A program made the position numbers and the translations under genes. Source: Phormidium tenue FACHB-1052 (GTDB taxonomy: Bacteria > Cyanobacteriota > Cyanobacteriia > Phormidesmidales > Phormidesmidaceae). From it: DNA of 64,000 nucleotides. The notes under the pieces are model-generated. The model was not told the origin of the DNA. It ran no database searches and was given only the letters and a program-made list of their open reading frames with translations. The stretch spans positions 62,001 to 126,000 of the forward strand of contig NZ_JACJQN010000016.1 in assembly GCF_014696675.1 (NCBI RefSeq), written 5' to 3'. Below, one piece after another: positions 1-8,378 of this stretch (positions are counted from its first letter, which is position 1; the number at the start of each line of letters is the position of its first letter).

Positions 1-2
1 GG

Positions 3-413
3 CAGCGAGTTACCGTGGCTCTCGAACGGGTGGATATGCTGCATTTGTGCGATCGCCCCATCGGCCAACTCTCTGGCGGCCAACAGCAGCGCGTGTTTTT
101 GGCCCGCGCCCTGGCTCAAAATGCCGACCTGCTGCTGCTCGACGAACCTTTCACCGGCATCGACAAAAAGACCGAAGCTCTGATGCTGGCGATCTTTGCC
201 GAACTCCAGGCCGAGGGCAAAACTCTAGTGGTATGCAGCCACGAGTGGGGCGACGCTCTGCACCGCTACGATCGCCTACTGCTGCTCAATCGGCAGCTAC
301 TAGCCGATGACACCCCCCAGGCGGTGATGACCTTCGACAATATTCAGCGGGCCTACGGTCAGGGGCCAGAACCCAGCGGGGCGATCGCCTCCTACGCCGA
401 TTTCTTCTGCTGA
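3..413 (+). CDS. ABC transporter ATP-binding protein, metal-uptake type (3' part only)
   Basis: The window opens inside this gene: the frame is open from base 3 (QRVTVALERV...) and no start is in view, so only the last 136 residues are seen. GTG at 15 is an internal valine. What remains holds the ABC signature LSGGQQQR, Walker B LLLLDEP and an H-loop-like CSHEW. The sequence after Walker B (FTGID), the LLLLNRQLLA stretch and the ending with IQRAYG resemble ATPases of Mn/Zn/Fe chelate-family importers (MntA/ZnuC type). It would power uptake through a membrane permease with a periplasmic binding protein; those genes must lie to the left, outside the window. The metal assignment is inference from the tail; ATPase identity is firm. 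Confidence 0.85.
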   Translation, partial: QRVTVALERVDMLHLCDRPIGQLSGGQQQRVFLARALAQNADLLLLDEPFTGIDKKTEALMLAIFAELQAEGKTLVVCSHEWGDALHRYDRLLLLNRQLLADDTPQAVMTFDNIQRAYGQGPEPSGAIASYADFFC

Positions 414-535
414 TGCGGCAGGGGGGTACGCGTCATCGGTGCCCTGATAGATGCCTTGAGTTAAGGCTCAACCTCCCCGATTCCCCCTGATTTCCTAGCT
501 ATAAACGGAACGGGCAAGCGTTGAACCGGGTAAAT

Positions 536-677
536 CTAGCGGTAAAGCAGCACCGGAATTTGGCTACTGCGGAGCATCTGTACCCTGGTGCTACCGATCA
601 TCAGGTAGCGAATGCGGCGATGGCCGTAGGCTCCCATCAGCAGTGGAGCCGTCCGTGCAAAGTAAAATTCGTTTCAT
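536..677 (-). pseudogene. Universal stress protein (UspA family) remnant with large internal deletion
   Basis: Starts 7 bases after the sulP stop on the same strand. ATG at 677 opens MKRILLCTDGST, the typical Usp N-terminus with its first beta strand and nucleotide-binding Asp. About 36 bases in, the frame shifts and the other end of the family appears: LLMGAYGHRRIRYLMIGST, then VQMLRSSQIPVLLYR and a TAG stop (536-538). GAYGHxxI and the GST...P(V)LL ending are the ATP-binding loop and last strand of Usp proteins. Only about 47 codons remain, against about 140 (one domain) or about 280 (two domains). The length (142 bases) is not a multiple of three, so the N-terminal frame runs only 28 codons. 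A 6-base inverted repeat (GGCTCC/GGAGCC, 629-650) sits at the join. SulP genes are often followed by a Usp gene, which fits a lost partner. It could be a natural deletion or an assembly error. Confidence 0.75.
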
Positions 678-684
678 GGGGTGG

Positions 685-2184
685 CTATTCCTGTAGGGCA
701 GATGGCTGACTGTGGACGGCCAACTTGTTCACCAAAGTGGCGCTGGCCTCGTTGAGGCCTACCACCTCTACCTCAGCCCCGGTGCGGCGAAACTTGCTGA
801 CCACCTTATCGAGGGCGGCGACGGCCCCTTGATCCCACAGGTGAGCGTGGGTGAGGTCGATGGTGATGCGATCGATAAACTCTTCGAAGTCAAAGGCGTC
901 GAGAAATTCTTCAATCGAAACGAAGAAAATTTGCCCCGACACGCTGTAGACACGGTGCTTGCCGTCGTCTTTCAGCACCTTATCGACAAACACCAACCGG
1001 GCAATCTTGCGGCTGAAAAACACCGTGCTCATGACGATGCCCATGGCCACCCCCAGGGCAAAGTTGCGGGTGAAGATGGTCACCAGCATGGTGGTCAGCA
1101 TGACCGCCGTCTCGGTGCGGGGAATTTTGGCCATGTCGCGAAATGACGCCCAGCGAAAGGTGCCAATAGAAACCATGATCATCACCGCCACCAGGGCCGC
1201 CATGGGCATCTGCTGCACCCAGCGGCTCAGTACCAAGATGGCAAACAGCAGAAATATGCCAGCACACAGGGTCGAGAGTCGTCCTCGCCCGCCCGACTGC
1301 ACGTTGATCACCGACTGCCCAATCATGCCGCAACCCGCCATGCCGCCAAAAAAGCTGGTGATGATATTGGCGATGCCCTGCCCTTTGGCCTCGCGGTTTT
1401 TGTCGCTAGGCGTGTCGGTCAACTCGTCCACTAGCGAAGCGGTCAGAAATGAGGCCAGCAGCCCCACTACGGCCATCGTCAACGACGTTGGCAGCACAAT
1501 CCTCAGGGTTTCGAGACTCCAGGGCACCTGGGGTAGGGCAAAGATAGGCAGGGTGGTGGGCAGCTCGCCCATGTCACCGACGGTGGGCACGTCAAGGCCG
1601 AGGGCGATCGCCGCCACTGTCATCACAAACAACGCTACTAGGGGCGAAGGCACCGCCTTGGTGAAGCGCGGCAGGATGTAGATGATCGCTAGAGACAGCG
1701 CCGTCATCACGTAAACGGCAAAGGGCACGTTGGTTAGCTGGGGCAGCTGCGCTAAGAAAATCAGCACCGCCAGGGCATTGATATAGCCCACCATCACGGC
1801 GCGGGGCACGTAGCGCATCTGGCGAGCCAGCCGCAGCAGCCCAAAGATCACCTGAAACACACCGCACAGCAGGGTAGCCACCAGCAGATACTCCAGCCCG
1901 TAGTCGCGCACCAGGTCGATCATCAGCAGGGCCATGGCCCCGGTGGCGGCGGAAATCGAAGCGGGTCGCCCGCCCAAAAAGGCGGTGACCACAGCAATGA
2001 TGAAGGAGGTGTAGAGGCCCACCTTGGGGTCAACCCCGGCAATGATCGAAAACGCGATCGCCTCTGGAATCAGGGCCAGCCCCACCACCGCCCCAGCCAG
2101 CAGGTCAGCCCTGGGGTTAGACCACCAATCTCGTTTCAGGGCGCGCAAATTTAGAGATCGAAGATTGACAGTAGAGTTGTTCAA
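685..2184 (-). CDS. SulP family inorganic anion transporter with STAS domain
   Basis: 499 residues, a usual length for bacterial SulP carriers. The N-terminal part has the family signature around [19 protein letters not shown] and GLYTSF, then about a dozen hydrophobic segments; a cytoplasmic STAS domain follows from about residue 408 to 490 ([22 protein letters not shown]). SulP proteins carry sulfate, bicarbonate or other anions in the inner membrane; cyanobacterial BicA is a bicarbonate member, but this protein is shorter and I cannot assign the anion. ATG start at 2184. The Usp remnant follows directly and was probably co-transcribed with it. Gene identity is firm, substrate unknown. Confidence 0.93.
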   Translation of the reverse strand: MNNSTVNLRSLNLRALKRDWWSNPRADLLAGAVVGLALIPEAIAFSIIAGVDPKVGLYTSFIIAVVTAFLGGRPASISAATGAMALLMIDLVRDYGLEYLLVATLLCGVFQVIFGLLRLARQMRYVPRAVMVGYINALAVLIFLAQLPQLTNVPFAVYVMTALSLAIIYILPRFTKAVPSPLVALFVMTVAAIALGLDVPTVGDMGELPTTLPIFALPQVPWSLETLRIVLPTSLTMAVVGLLASFLTASLVDELTDTPSDKNREAKGQGIANIITSFFGGMAGCGMIGQSVINVQSGGRGRLSTLCAGIFLLFAILVLSRWVQQMPMAALVAVMIMVSIGTFRWASFRDMAKIPRTETAVMLTTMLVTIFTRNFALGVAMGIVMSTVFFSRKIARLVFVDKVLKDDGKHRVYSVSGQIFFVSIEEFLDAFDFEEFIDRITIDLTHAHLWDQGAVAALDKVVSKFRRTGAEVEVVGLNEASATLVNKLAVHSQPSALQE

Positions 2185-2737
2185 GGGGTCACCTAAGCCT
2201 GGAAGACTAAACCTGGTTGGGCCAGGCAGAGCACTGGTTGCCTAACTCTCTTAGCCCTCGCCCCGATCGCTGTAGATGAGATCTCAGACCGATGGGGGTT
2301 AGGGTTGGTGGCAATGCGCTGAGATGGCCGCGCGATGGTCAAAGACCGCTCCTTAGAAACCATTGCAGCCTGCTGTCTCAATTGCTGAATGAAGCTACTC
2401 TTGGGCTGGCAAGAGCCAATCCGTCACCTTTGGTCATAAAAGGCTGTTGAGGGTTCAAGACAGCAGTTTCCTCAATTTATGGGGACTGCCTGCTTGTCGA
2501 TTGCCTTGGGGCTGACCGAAAAAGAGCGACATAGCTCGTGAGTAGATCTGCTTGGTACTCATTGGTTTAAGTCTATCTAACGGCAAATCTACAGCCGTGC
2601 CCAGGGTGAAATTAAAAAGAAATGGAGAAGAAGATGGCTGTTCTCTAAATTTCTCAAAGTCGAGGACAGTTCATCGATCGCTTTATCGATCGCCACGAAA
2701 GCGCTTAGCCATTCTCATTGTGAATATCGCATGCAGG
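2185..2737. other. Non-coding stretch upstream of sulP
   Basis: 553 bases between the start of sulP and the end of the EEP gene, both on the minus strand. I see no convincing gene: the short open frames here have no recognisable sequence. It must hold the sulP promoter. Around 2672-2692 ATCGATCGC occurs twice in close succession, a HIP1-like cluster. No tRNA or clear terminator is visible. Confidence 0.5.
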
Positions 2738-3748
2738 TTAGGACTTTAGCGGTCTCAGGGTAGTCACCACAGGGTAGTGGTCAGACCCAGCGCGATCGCC
2801 GACTCTGGCGCTCACCGATCGCAGGTCGGCGGTGTGCCACACATAGTCAACGCGCTGAAGAGGCCAGGGGACGCTCCCTACCCGCAGGGTATGGCCCCAC
2901 CCCCATCCCGCCTGCTGAAAGCTATCGGTCAGCACCGAGCGCAGCTCGGCGTGGGTTTGGGAGGTGTCGGTCATGTTGCAGTCACAGAGGATCACCGTGG
3001 GGCGATCGCGGGTTTGCACGGCCTGCTTTAGCAGGTCTACCTCAGCAGCCCGGCGGGTGTAACGCTCTTGGGTCTGCCTGACAAATTCACCCAGCGGGAA
3101 CAGCGGCATATTGTTGGGGGCCAGGTGGGCCACAATGACAGTTAGGGGTGTTCCCTCTAGATCAATAACGCTTTGCAAACCGCGCTTAAACGGTGGATCG
3201 GGGAACTGCTTAGAGGCAACGATGGGCAACCGACTCACCAGGCCAACGGTATGGTAGTGGTCTGACTGATGAAAAACGCTGTATGGGTAGTCTGGCAAAG
3301 CCGCTGTCAACGCCGCAATGTTTGGTGGACGTACTTCTTGAAAACCGACAATATCGGGGGCAGCCGCTCGAATGGACTGGGCGATCTGGTCATAGTTCTC
3401 ATTGCTCCACAACAGGTTGAAGCTCATCACCTTAAAGCTAGGCTGGAGGGCAGAAGCGGGCGCGGCCCCAGACGGCAAAAACAGCGGGCCGAATAGCCCC
3501 ACAAAAATGGCGATGGGAAGGGCTAGCCCCAGCAGTAACCCGCGCCGCCGCAGCCCAATACCCAGGGGTAGCAACAGCACAACGGGCACAAATAAGTAGA
3601 ATGCGATCGTATTTAGCAGCGCCAGCCACCAAAATTGATCGAAGAAGACCAACCGCAGCCCAAACCAAAGGGCGATCGCACCGATATAAATCCAGCCTAA
3701 ACGCTGGGTTAGATCTTGCAAGTTGGCCTGAAAGTGATGGCGCGGCAT
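2738..3748 (-). CDS. Membrane-anchored endonuclease/exonuclease/phosphatase (EEP) family protein
   Basis: 336 residues from ATG 3748. The first about 100 residues contain three hydrophobic segments (around IYIGAIALWFGL, LLNTIAFYLFVPVVLL and LLLGLALPIAIFVGLF), then an EEP domain: SFNLLW (Asn), GFQEVRP (metal-binding Glu), CDCNMTD in place of the usual GDxN, and a C-terminal SDHYPV with the catalytic Asp-His. EEP enzymes are Mg-dependent phosphodiesterases or nucleases acting on DNA, RNA, inositol phosphates or sphingomyelin. With this topology the catalytic domain could face the periplasm, as in other bacterial EEP proteins with three N-terminal helices. The substrate cannot be told from sequence. 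Confidence 0.85.
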   Translation of the reverse strand: MPRHHFQANLQDLTQRLGWIYIGAIALWFGLRLVFFDQFWWLALLNTIAFYLFVPVVLLLPLGIGLRRRGLLLGLALPIAIFVGLFGPLFLPSGAAPASALQPSFKVMSFNLLWSNENYDQIAQSIRAAAPDIVGFQEVRPPNIAALTAALPDYPYSVFHQSDHYHTVGLVSRLPIVASKQFPDPPFKRGLQSVIDLEGTPLTVIVAHLAPNNMPLFPLGEFVRQTQERYTRRAAEVDLLKQAVQTRDRPTVILCDCNMTDTSQTHAELRSVLTDSFQQAGWGWGHTLRVGSVPWPLQRVDYVWHTADLRSVSARVGDRAGSDHYPVVTTLRPLKS

Positions 3749-3998
3749 GTCGTGGTTTTACCGGAGATTGAACTTCGACAATAGTGGCTTCAAGAATAGT
3801 GGCCTAATTGCCGTGAAGGACAGCTTTTGAATGAGCACAATGCCTACTCGGCCCAATACGCCTGCGCTGTGGTGGGCCGCGCCACTGCAAACGATGGATC
3901 TAGGGACGGATCGAGCCTTGGTGATACCGGCATGAAACAAAATCTCGCGGTAGGTTGAAGAAGCCGCTTGTGGCACTGATACTTATTTGCTAACTGAG

Positions 3999-4625
3999 AT
4001 GACACAATATACGCTCTACGGGCCAGCCCTCAGCACCTACGTGCGCACTGTCCGCATGATTTTGGCGGAGACCAACACGCCCTACGATCTCAAAGCGGTC
4101 GATATCTTTAGCGATCGCGATCCCGCCTACCTGGCCAAGCACCCCTTTGGCAAGGTGCCTACCCTAGAGGTCGATGGGGAAACGCTCTACGAAACCTGCG
4201 CCATTGTCGAATATCTCGATACGGTGGTGGGAAACCGCGCCTTCACCCCCGCCGACCCCATGGGCCAGGCCCGCATGCGCCAAATCATGGCGATCGTCGA
4301 TAGCTATCTCTACGCTCCGGCTATCAGCACAATCACCATTCAGCGGTTGATTGTGCCGAGTAAAGGGGGCCAGCCCGATGAGGATGCCGTCGCCGCCGCG
4401 ATCCCAAAGGCGAAGACCGCCCTGGAGGCAATTGAGGCGATCGCCTCCTGTAGCCCCTATCTGCTCGGCCCCACCATTACCCTGGCCGACTTCTATCTCA
4501 TGCCGGTGATGCTCTATCTGTCGAAGACGCCAGAATTTGCCGCCGTCACTAGCGAAATTCCCCAGCTCAACGCCTGGTGGGCTGAGGTCAGTCATCGGCC
4601 CAGCTTCCTAGAGGTGATTTCCTAA
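3999..4625 (+). CDS. Glutathione S-transferase family protein
   Basis: 208 residues from ATG 3999 (MTQYTLYGPALSTYVRTV); a TTG at 3987 in the same frame is a weaker start. The N-terminal thioredoxin-like half has the glutathione-binding pattern KVPTLEVDG ... YETCAIVEYLD (cis-Pro and the Glu/Ser-like gamma-glutamyl contact region), and the helical C-terminal half has TLADFYLMPVMLYL, the GST N-capping box region. It joins reduced glutathione to electrophiles or acts in redox defence in the cytosol. The catalytic residue is likely Ser in ALSTYVRTV (phi/theta-like), which is inference. It stands alone, followed by a palindromic repeat that can end transcription from both sides. Confidence 0.9.
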   Translation: MTQYTLYGPALSTYVRTVRMILAETNTPYDLKAVDIFSDRDPAYLAKHPFGKVPTLEVDGETLYETCAIVEYLDTVVGNRAFTPADPMGQARMRQIMAIVDSYLYAPAISTITIQRLIVPSKGGQPDEDAVAAAIPKAKTALEAIEAIASCSPYLLGPTITLADFYLMPVMLYLSKTPEFAAVTSEIPQLNAWWAEVSHRPSFLEVIS

Positions 4626-4660
4626 GGCGGCATGCCTTTAGAAAATGCAGAAAATGTGGG

Positions 4661-4686
4661 TAGGGGCGCAGCATGCTGCGCCCCTA
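4661..4686. repeat. Perfect 26-base palindrome between convergent genes (terminator-like interspersed repeat)
   Basis: TAGGGGCGCAGCA followed at once by its exact reverse complement. It lies between the 3' ends of the GST gene (+) and argB (-). It can fold in RNA from either strand, though there is no long T run. Palindromes of the form GTAGGGGCGCA...TGCGCCCCTAC recur in many bacterial genomes as small interspersed repeats, so this is probably one copy; only one full copy was noticed in this window. Confidence 0.65.
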
Positions 4687-4702
4687 TAGGGTTCCTTGGG
4701 GC

Positions 4703-5608
4703 TTACCCCCGAAACTCGGAAGCCACAATCATCGAGCCAATGCCCAGATCGCTAAAGATTTCGAGCAGCAGGGCGTGGGGCACGCGGCCATCGAGAATGT
4801 GGGCGGCACCAACTCCCTGGGCGAGCGATCGCACGCAGCAGTTCACCTTGGGAATCATGCCTCCAGACACCACGCCGCTCTCAATTAGCTGCCGCGCCTG
4901 CTGAATATCGAGCTTGGGCAGCAGGGTAGAGGGGTCGTGGTAGTCTTCCAAAATGCCCTTGGTGTCGGTGAGCAAAATCAGCTTTTCGGCCCCCAGGGCG
5001 GCGGCAATTTCCCCCGCCACGGTGTCGGCATTGATGTTGTAGGCCTGGCCGGTTTCGTCGCTGGCCACGCTCGACACAATCGGAATGTAGCCCGCTTCGA
5101 CCAGGGTTTTGATAATGCCCGAATTAATGCCGCTCACTTCCCCTACAAAGCCCACATCGGCTGCGCCCTGGGGCCGAGCAGTGATCAGGTTGCCGTCTTT
5201 GCCGCAGAGGCCCACGGCCTTGCCCCCCTCCTGGTTAATCAGCGACACCAGTTCCTTGTTGACCCGCCCCACCAGCACCATTTCCACCACATCCATGGTG
5301 GGGGCATCGGTGACCCGCAGGCCATCTTTGAACTGGGGCTCAATGCCCAGCTTGCCCAGCCAAATGTTGATTTCAGGGCCGCCGCCGTGCACCACCACCG
5401 GACGAATGCCGACGCAGGCCATAAACACAATGTCGCGGATCACGCCCGCTTTTAGGCTGCCGTCCTTCATCGCCGCGCCGCCGTACTTCACCACCACCGT
5501 GCGGCCCCGAAACTGCTGAATGTAGGGCAACGCCTCGCTGAGAATGCGAACTCGGGCGGCCTCGGCCTCGTGGATGCTGTCCGTTTGCGAAGAAGGAGAC
5601 TGAACCAT
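4703..5608 (-). CDS. argB: Acetylglutamate kinase
   Basis: Phosphorylates N-acetyl-L-glutamate, the second and controlled step of arginine synthesis in the cytosol. 301 residues from ATG 5608 ([11 protein letters not shown]); an upstream in-frame ATG at 5656 would add 16 unusual residues and almost reach aroK. Amino acid kinase fold: [10 protein letters not shown] near residue 40, [11 protein letters not shown], and the nucleotide-binding [11 protein letters not shown] and [11 protein letters not shown] regions. In cyanobacteria this enzyme is relieved from arginine inhibition by the PII protein. It lies 44 bases behind aroK on the same strand, so the two are probably co-transcribed. Confidence 0.97.
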   Translation of the reverse strand: MVQSPSSQTDSIHEAEAARVRILSEALPYIQQFRGRTVVVKYGGAAMKDGSLKAGVIRDIVFMACVGIRPVVVHGGGPEINIWLGKLGIEPQFKDGLRVTDAPTMDVVEMVLVGRVNKELVSLINQEGGKAVGLCGKDGNLITARPQGAADVGFVGEVSGINSGIIKTLVEAGYIPIVSSVASDETGQAYNINADTVAGEIAAALGAEKLILLTDTKGILEDYHDPSTLLPKLDIQQARQLIESGVVSGGMIPKVNCCVRSLAQGVGAAHILDGRVPHALLLEIFSDLGIGSMIVASEFRG

Positions 5609-5652
5609 GGCGCTACCGATAGGGTTGGCGAAATCAAGCTGCCAGTAGTGTA

Positions 5653-6228
5653 TCAATTGAGCACGGCAGAATCAGTCTCAGAATTAGCCTCAGAGCTAAT
5701 TCTTTCGGCTACCAGGTCTAGGATGCGGGCGGCGATCGCCTCCACTGCGTCCCCCGCGCCCACCGTCACCCGCACATCGGCCTGGGCGTAGAGGTGCTGC
5801 CGCTGCGCCAAAAGAGTTGTCAGCTTAGTGTCCCAATCCTGCCCCTGTAACAGCGGACGACCCGCTTCCCCCGCCAGTCGCCCTTGCAGCACCGCAGTCG
5901 GCACATCCAGCCACACCACAATGCCGTGGTGCAGATAGCTCCAGTTTTGCTGCTGGGTGACGATGCCACCGCCCGTGGCGATCACCAGGCGACGGTAGGC
6001 CGCCAGCTCCGCCAGCACCTCGGTTTCGAGCTGGCGAAAGGCGGTTTCTCCCTGGCTGGCAAAGATGTCAGGGATGGACTGCCTGGCGGCGGCTTCTACC
6101 ACGGCATCGGTATCAAAGAACTGGTAGCCGAGCATCTGGGCTAGGGCTGCGCCCGTGCTGCTTTTGCCAGCGCCCATCATGCCGATGAGGTAGAGGTTGA
6201 TGCCGTTGAGGCGATCGGTCAGAGCCAT
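5653..6228 (-). CDS. aroK: Shikimate kinase
   Basis: Phosphorylates shikimate with ATP in the chorismate pathway. 191 residues from ATG 6228 ([24 protein letters not shown]); the frame is open further up but codes a Pro-rich non-protein-like stretch across a G-tract, so the internal ATG is chosen. P-loop GMMGAGKSS, shikimate-binding DTDAVVE, ETEVL and ATGGGIV, and the lid around RPLL. Usual length. It precedes argB, and aroH lies 9 kb away, so this is not a classical aro operon. Confidence 0.96.
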   Translation of the reverse strand: MALTDRLNGINLYLIGMMGAGKSSTGAALAQMLGYQFFDTDAVVEAAARQSIPDIFASQGETAFRQLETEVLAELAAYRRLVIATGGGIVTQQQNWSYLHHGIVVWLDVPTAVLQGRLAGEAGRPLLQGQDWDTKLTTLLAQRQHLYAQADVRVTVGAGDAVEAIAARILDLVAERISSEANSETDSAVLN

Positions 6229-6242
6229 AGAGGGAAGAGAGT

Positions 6243-6268
6243 GGGGGGTGGGGGGTGGGGGGTAGGGG
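6243..6268 (+). repeat. G-quadruplex-type G-tract in front of aroK
   Basis: Three runs of six G separated by single T, then TA and four G (6243-6248, 6250-6255, 6257-6262, 6265-6268). It fits the four-run G4 rule with very short loops. Both neighbouring genes are on the minus strand, so the G-rich strand is the template and the transcript is C-rich. It lies 15-40 bases upstream of the aroK start codon, in the leader or lapA-aroK gap. Confidence 0.7.
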
Positions 6269-6295
6269 AGATGAGTGGATTGGGGAAGGTGGGGG

Positions 6296-7516
6296 TTAGG
6301 GGGTGAGGGCGTCGTCGGCGTCGTCCCATTCGTCGCTGGGGGGGCGGGTTGGGGCAGGTTCGCTGCGATTCCGGGACGGATCGCTTCGCGAATTGCTCCA
6401 GGTTTCGACGGCGGCGGCTTCGGCGGCGGCGGTGTAGGGGGGCACAATCACTCGATAGTCGGCATCGACGACGCCATCTTCGGCGATTTCGGGTTCGCCC
6501 AAATCATTGCCATCGTCGTCCTCGTCCCGATCTCGGCTGTAGGCACTGTCGTCAGCGGCGTAGACTGGGCCTCTGGCGTAGGCGGTGTCGGCATACCGAG
6601 GGTCGGGGTCATTGCCGTAGATGACGTCATCTGGGGGCGCGTATATATTGTCAACCTGGCCGCTCTGGGGTGTCGGATCGCCTTCATCGCGGTAGCTGTA
6701 GGAGTATAGCGAACCGTCTCGATACATTCGGCGCGGCGCTTGGGAGGCTTCAAAGTCGCGGCTGGGGTTGCGATCGGGGCCACTGTCCTGTTCCCAGCCC
6801 TGGGTGATGTCATCCAGGTGGTCTTCCACGGGGCTGACTCCGGGGGCGCGGTAGGGTCGATTTTCTAGCCCATCCCAGTCGGTGTCGAGTTCGCGCAGCG
6901 ACTCGTTGACCCGCTGCTGCTGCTTGGCCTGCTGCTTGCTGCTGCTAAACCAGGTGGTGACGCTATCGACAATTCCCGACGCTGAGGATGATAACGAGGC
7001 TGAGGATGACGGGGTGGTTTCGGGTTTCGGGGCCTGGCTGAGCGATTCCCAGTCGTTCCACTGGGCGGGCGATTTCAAATTTGTCCAGGCTCGCCAACTG
7101 GGGTCATCATCAGCGGGATGATCTCGGCTGGTGCTGGGAGAGGCCGCCTGTCGCCCTGCGCCGCCACTTCTCGAACCGGGGGCGGTGTAGGGCGGTGGTG
7201 CGTTGCGCCCGGCCTGTCCAGCCGTCGAGGTCGTCCCAGCAGATGAACCGGTGGGTTCGTAGAAGGACTGAGGCCGATATTTGTAGGCCTTGGAGCGATC
7301 GCCGCCGCTAGGGCCAATCGCTCCCAGTAGAGCCGTGAGTACCAGCGTTGTTAGCGCCCCCAGACCCACCGCCCCCGTCAGCCATATGCCAAGCGGCAAC
7401 GCCTGGGTGGTGCCGCCAAAAAAGACCAGGGGCAGGGTCGGGGCTAAGTTTTGCACCCCCAGCAGCAGCACTGCCCCCAACACCAGCAAGACCACAATTA
7501 GACGTAAGGTAGCCAT
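6296..7516 (-). CDS. LapA-domain (DUF1049-like) membrane protein with long disordered tail
   Basis: 406 residues from ATG 7516. Two N-terminal hydrophobic helices (LRLIVVLLVLGAVLLLGVQN and the stretch around GIWLTGAVGLGALTTLVLTALLG) with the spacing and VQN ... LPLVFFGG character of LapA/DUF1049 proteins. The remaining about 330 residues are low complexity, rich in Ser, Asp, Pro, Tyr and Arg, and look disordered and cytoplasmic. LapA proteins act in envelope assembly in other bacteria; the role here is unknown. It sits between ubiX and aroK on the same strand. The call rests on the N-terminal 70 residues. Confidence 0.7.
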   Translation of the reverse strand: MATLRLIVVLLVLGAVLLLGVQNLAPTLPLVFFGGTTQALPLGIWLTGAVGLGALTTLVLTALLGAIGPSGGDRSKAYKYRPQSFYEPTGSSAGTTSTAGQAGRNAPPPYTAPGSRSGGAGRQAASPSTSRDHPADDDPSWRAWTNLKSPAQWNDWESLSQAPKPETTPSSSASLSSSASGIVDSVTTWFSSSKQQAKQQQRVNESLRELDTDWDGLENRPYRAPGVSPVEDHLDDITQGWEQDSGPDRNPSRDFEASQAPRRMYRDGSLYSYSYRDEGDPTPQSGQVDNIYAPPDDVIYGNDPDPRYADTAYARGPVYAADDSAYSRDRDEDDDGNDLGEPEIAEDGVVDADYRVIVPPYTAAAEAAAVETWSNSRSDPSRNRSEPAPTRPPSDEWDDADDALTP

Positions 7517-7566
7517 GGTTAGCCCTATAGCGTCGTCCTGCCCATCCTATCGTGACTCGCGGAGGG

Positions 7567-8211
7567 TTAGACATTAGATAGGTGCCCCTGCCAGCGGTTG
7601 AGAGGCACACAGTCGATGTCGAGCTGATCGAGGGCGCGGGCCACCACAAAATCTACCAGGTCGTCGATGGTCTGGGGCTGGTGGTACCAAGCTGGAATCG
7701 CGGGCACGATTCTGGCACCAGCCTCGGCCAGGGTGGTCAGATTGCGCAGGTGAATCAGGCTAAAGGGCGTCTCGCGCGGCACCACCACCAGCTTGCGCCC
7801 TTCCTTGAGCTGTACATCGGCGGCGCGCTCCAGCAGGTCAGAACTCAGGCCTGCCGCCAGGCGTCCTACCGTGCTCATGCTGCACGGTATCACCACCATC
7901 CCCGCTGTGCGGTACGAGCCGCTGGCAATGGTCGCCCCCACATCGCCCCAAGGATGGCAGCGCAGCTTGCCTGCGGTGGGCACCTCCGCCTGGTCGCGCC
8001 AAAACTGCTCCTGCTTCTCAGGGTCGAGGGGCATGTGGATGCCTGATTCGGCCTGCCACACCATTTGCGAGGCCTTAGACGCAACCAAATCCACCACGCC
8101 GTCAGCGTTGAGCACGTGTCGCAGCGTGCGTACGGCGTAAATCAAGCCCGATGCGCCGGTAACTCCCACAATGAGAGGACGGGCGGAGAGGGGAGTTTCG
8201 GCAGTTGGCAT
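7567..8211 (-). CDS. ubiX: Flavin prenyltransferase UbiX
   Basis: Joins dimethylallyl phosphate to reduced FMN to make the prenyl-FMN cofactor of UbiD-type decarboxylases (quinone synthesis). 214 residues. Motifs: VGVTGASGLIYAVR at the N-terminus, the FMN-binding GSYRTAGMVVIPCSMSTV stretch near residue 100, and VVVPRETPFSLIHLRN for the phosphate site. Length and order match the family. It follows rnr by 167 bases on the same strand. Confidence 0.95.
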   Translation of the reverse strand: MPTAETPLSARPLIVGVTGASGLIYAVRTLRHVLNADGVVDLVASKASQMVWQAESGIHMPLDPEKQEQFWRDQAEVPTAGKLRCHPWGDVGATIASGSYRTAGMVVIPCSMSTVGRLAAGLSSDLLERAADVQLKEGRKLVVVPRETPFSLIHLRNLTTLAEAGARIVPAIPAWYHQPQTIDDLVDFVVARALDQLDIDCVPLNRWQGHLSNV

Positions 8212-8378
8212 TGTGTATGGGGGTAGAGACTATGGGGGTGGGCGGGGGAGGCTCCTGACCAGTGCAGATATTCAGGGTCGCCCGCTGATCTGTCCTAATC
8301 CTAACGAGCTTAAGTTTTTAGGGCTAATGTCACTGAACTAGCCCGCTATCTCAGGCACTTCCTTACTCCCCTGCCCCC

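Noticed and set aside
3758-3976. 72-residue minus-strand frame before the EEP gene
   Set aside because: No recognisable motif and no start signal; likely chance in a leader region.
6398-6412. GGTTTCGACGG, similar to the start of tmRNA
   Set aside because: It lies inside the LapA-like gene and lacks the acceptor stem, tag frame and CCA-side T arm.
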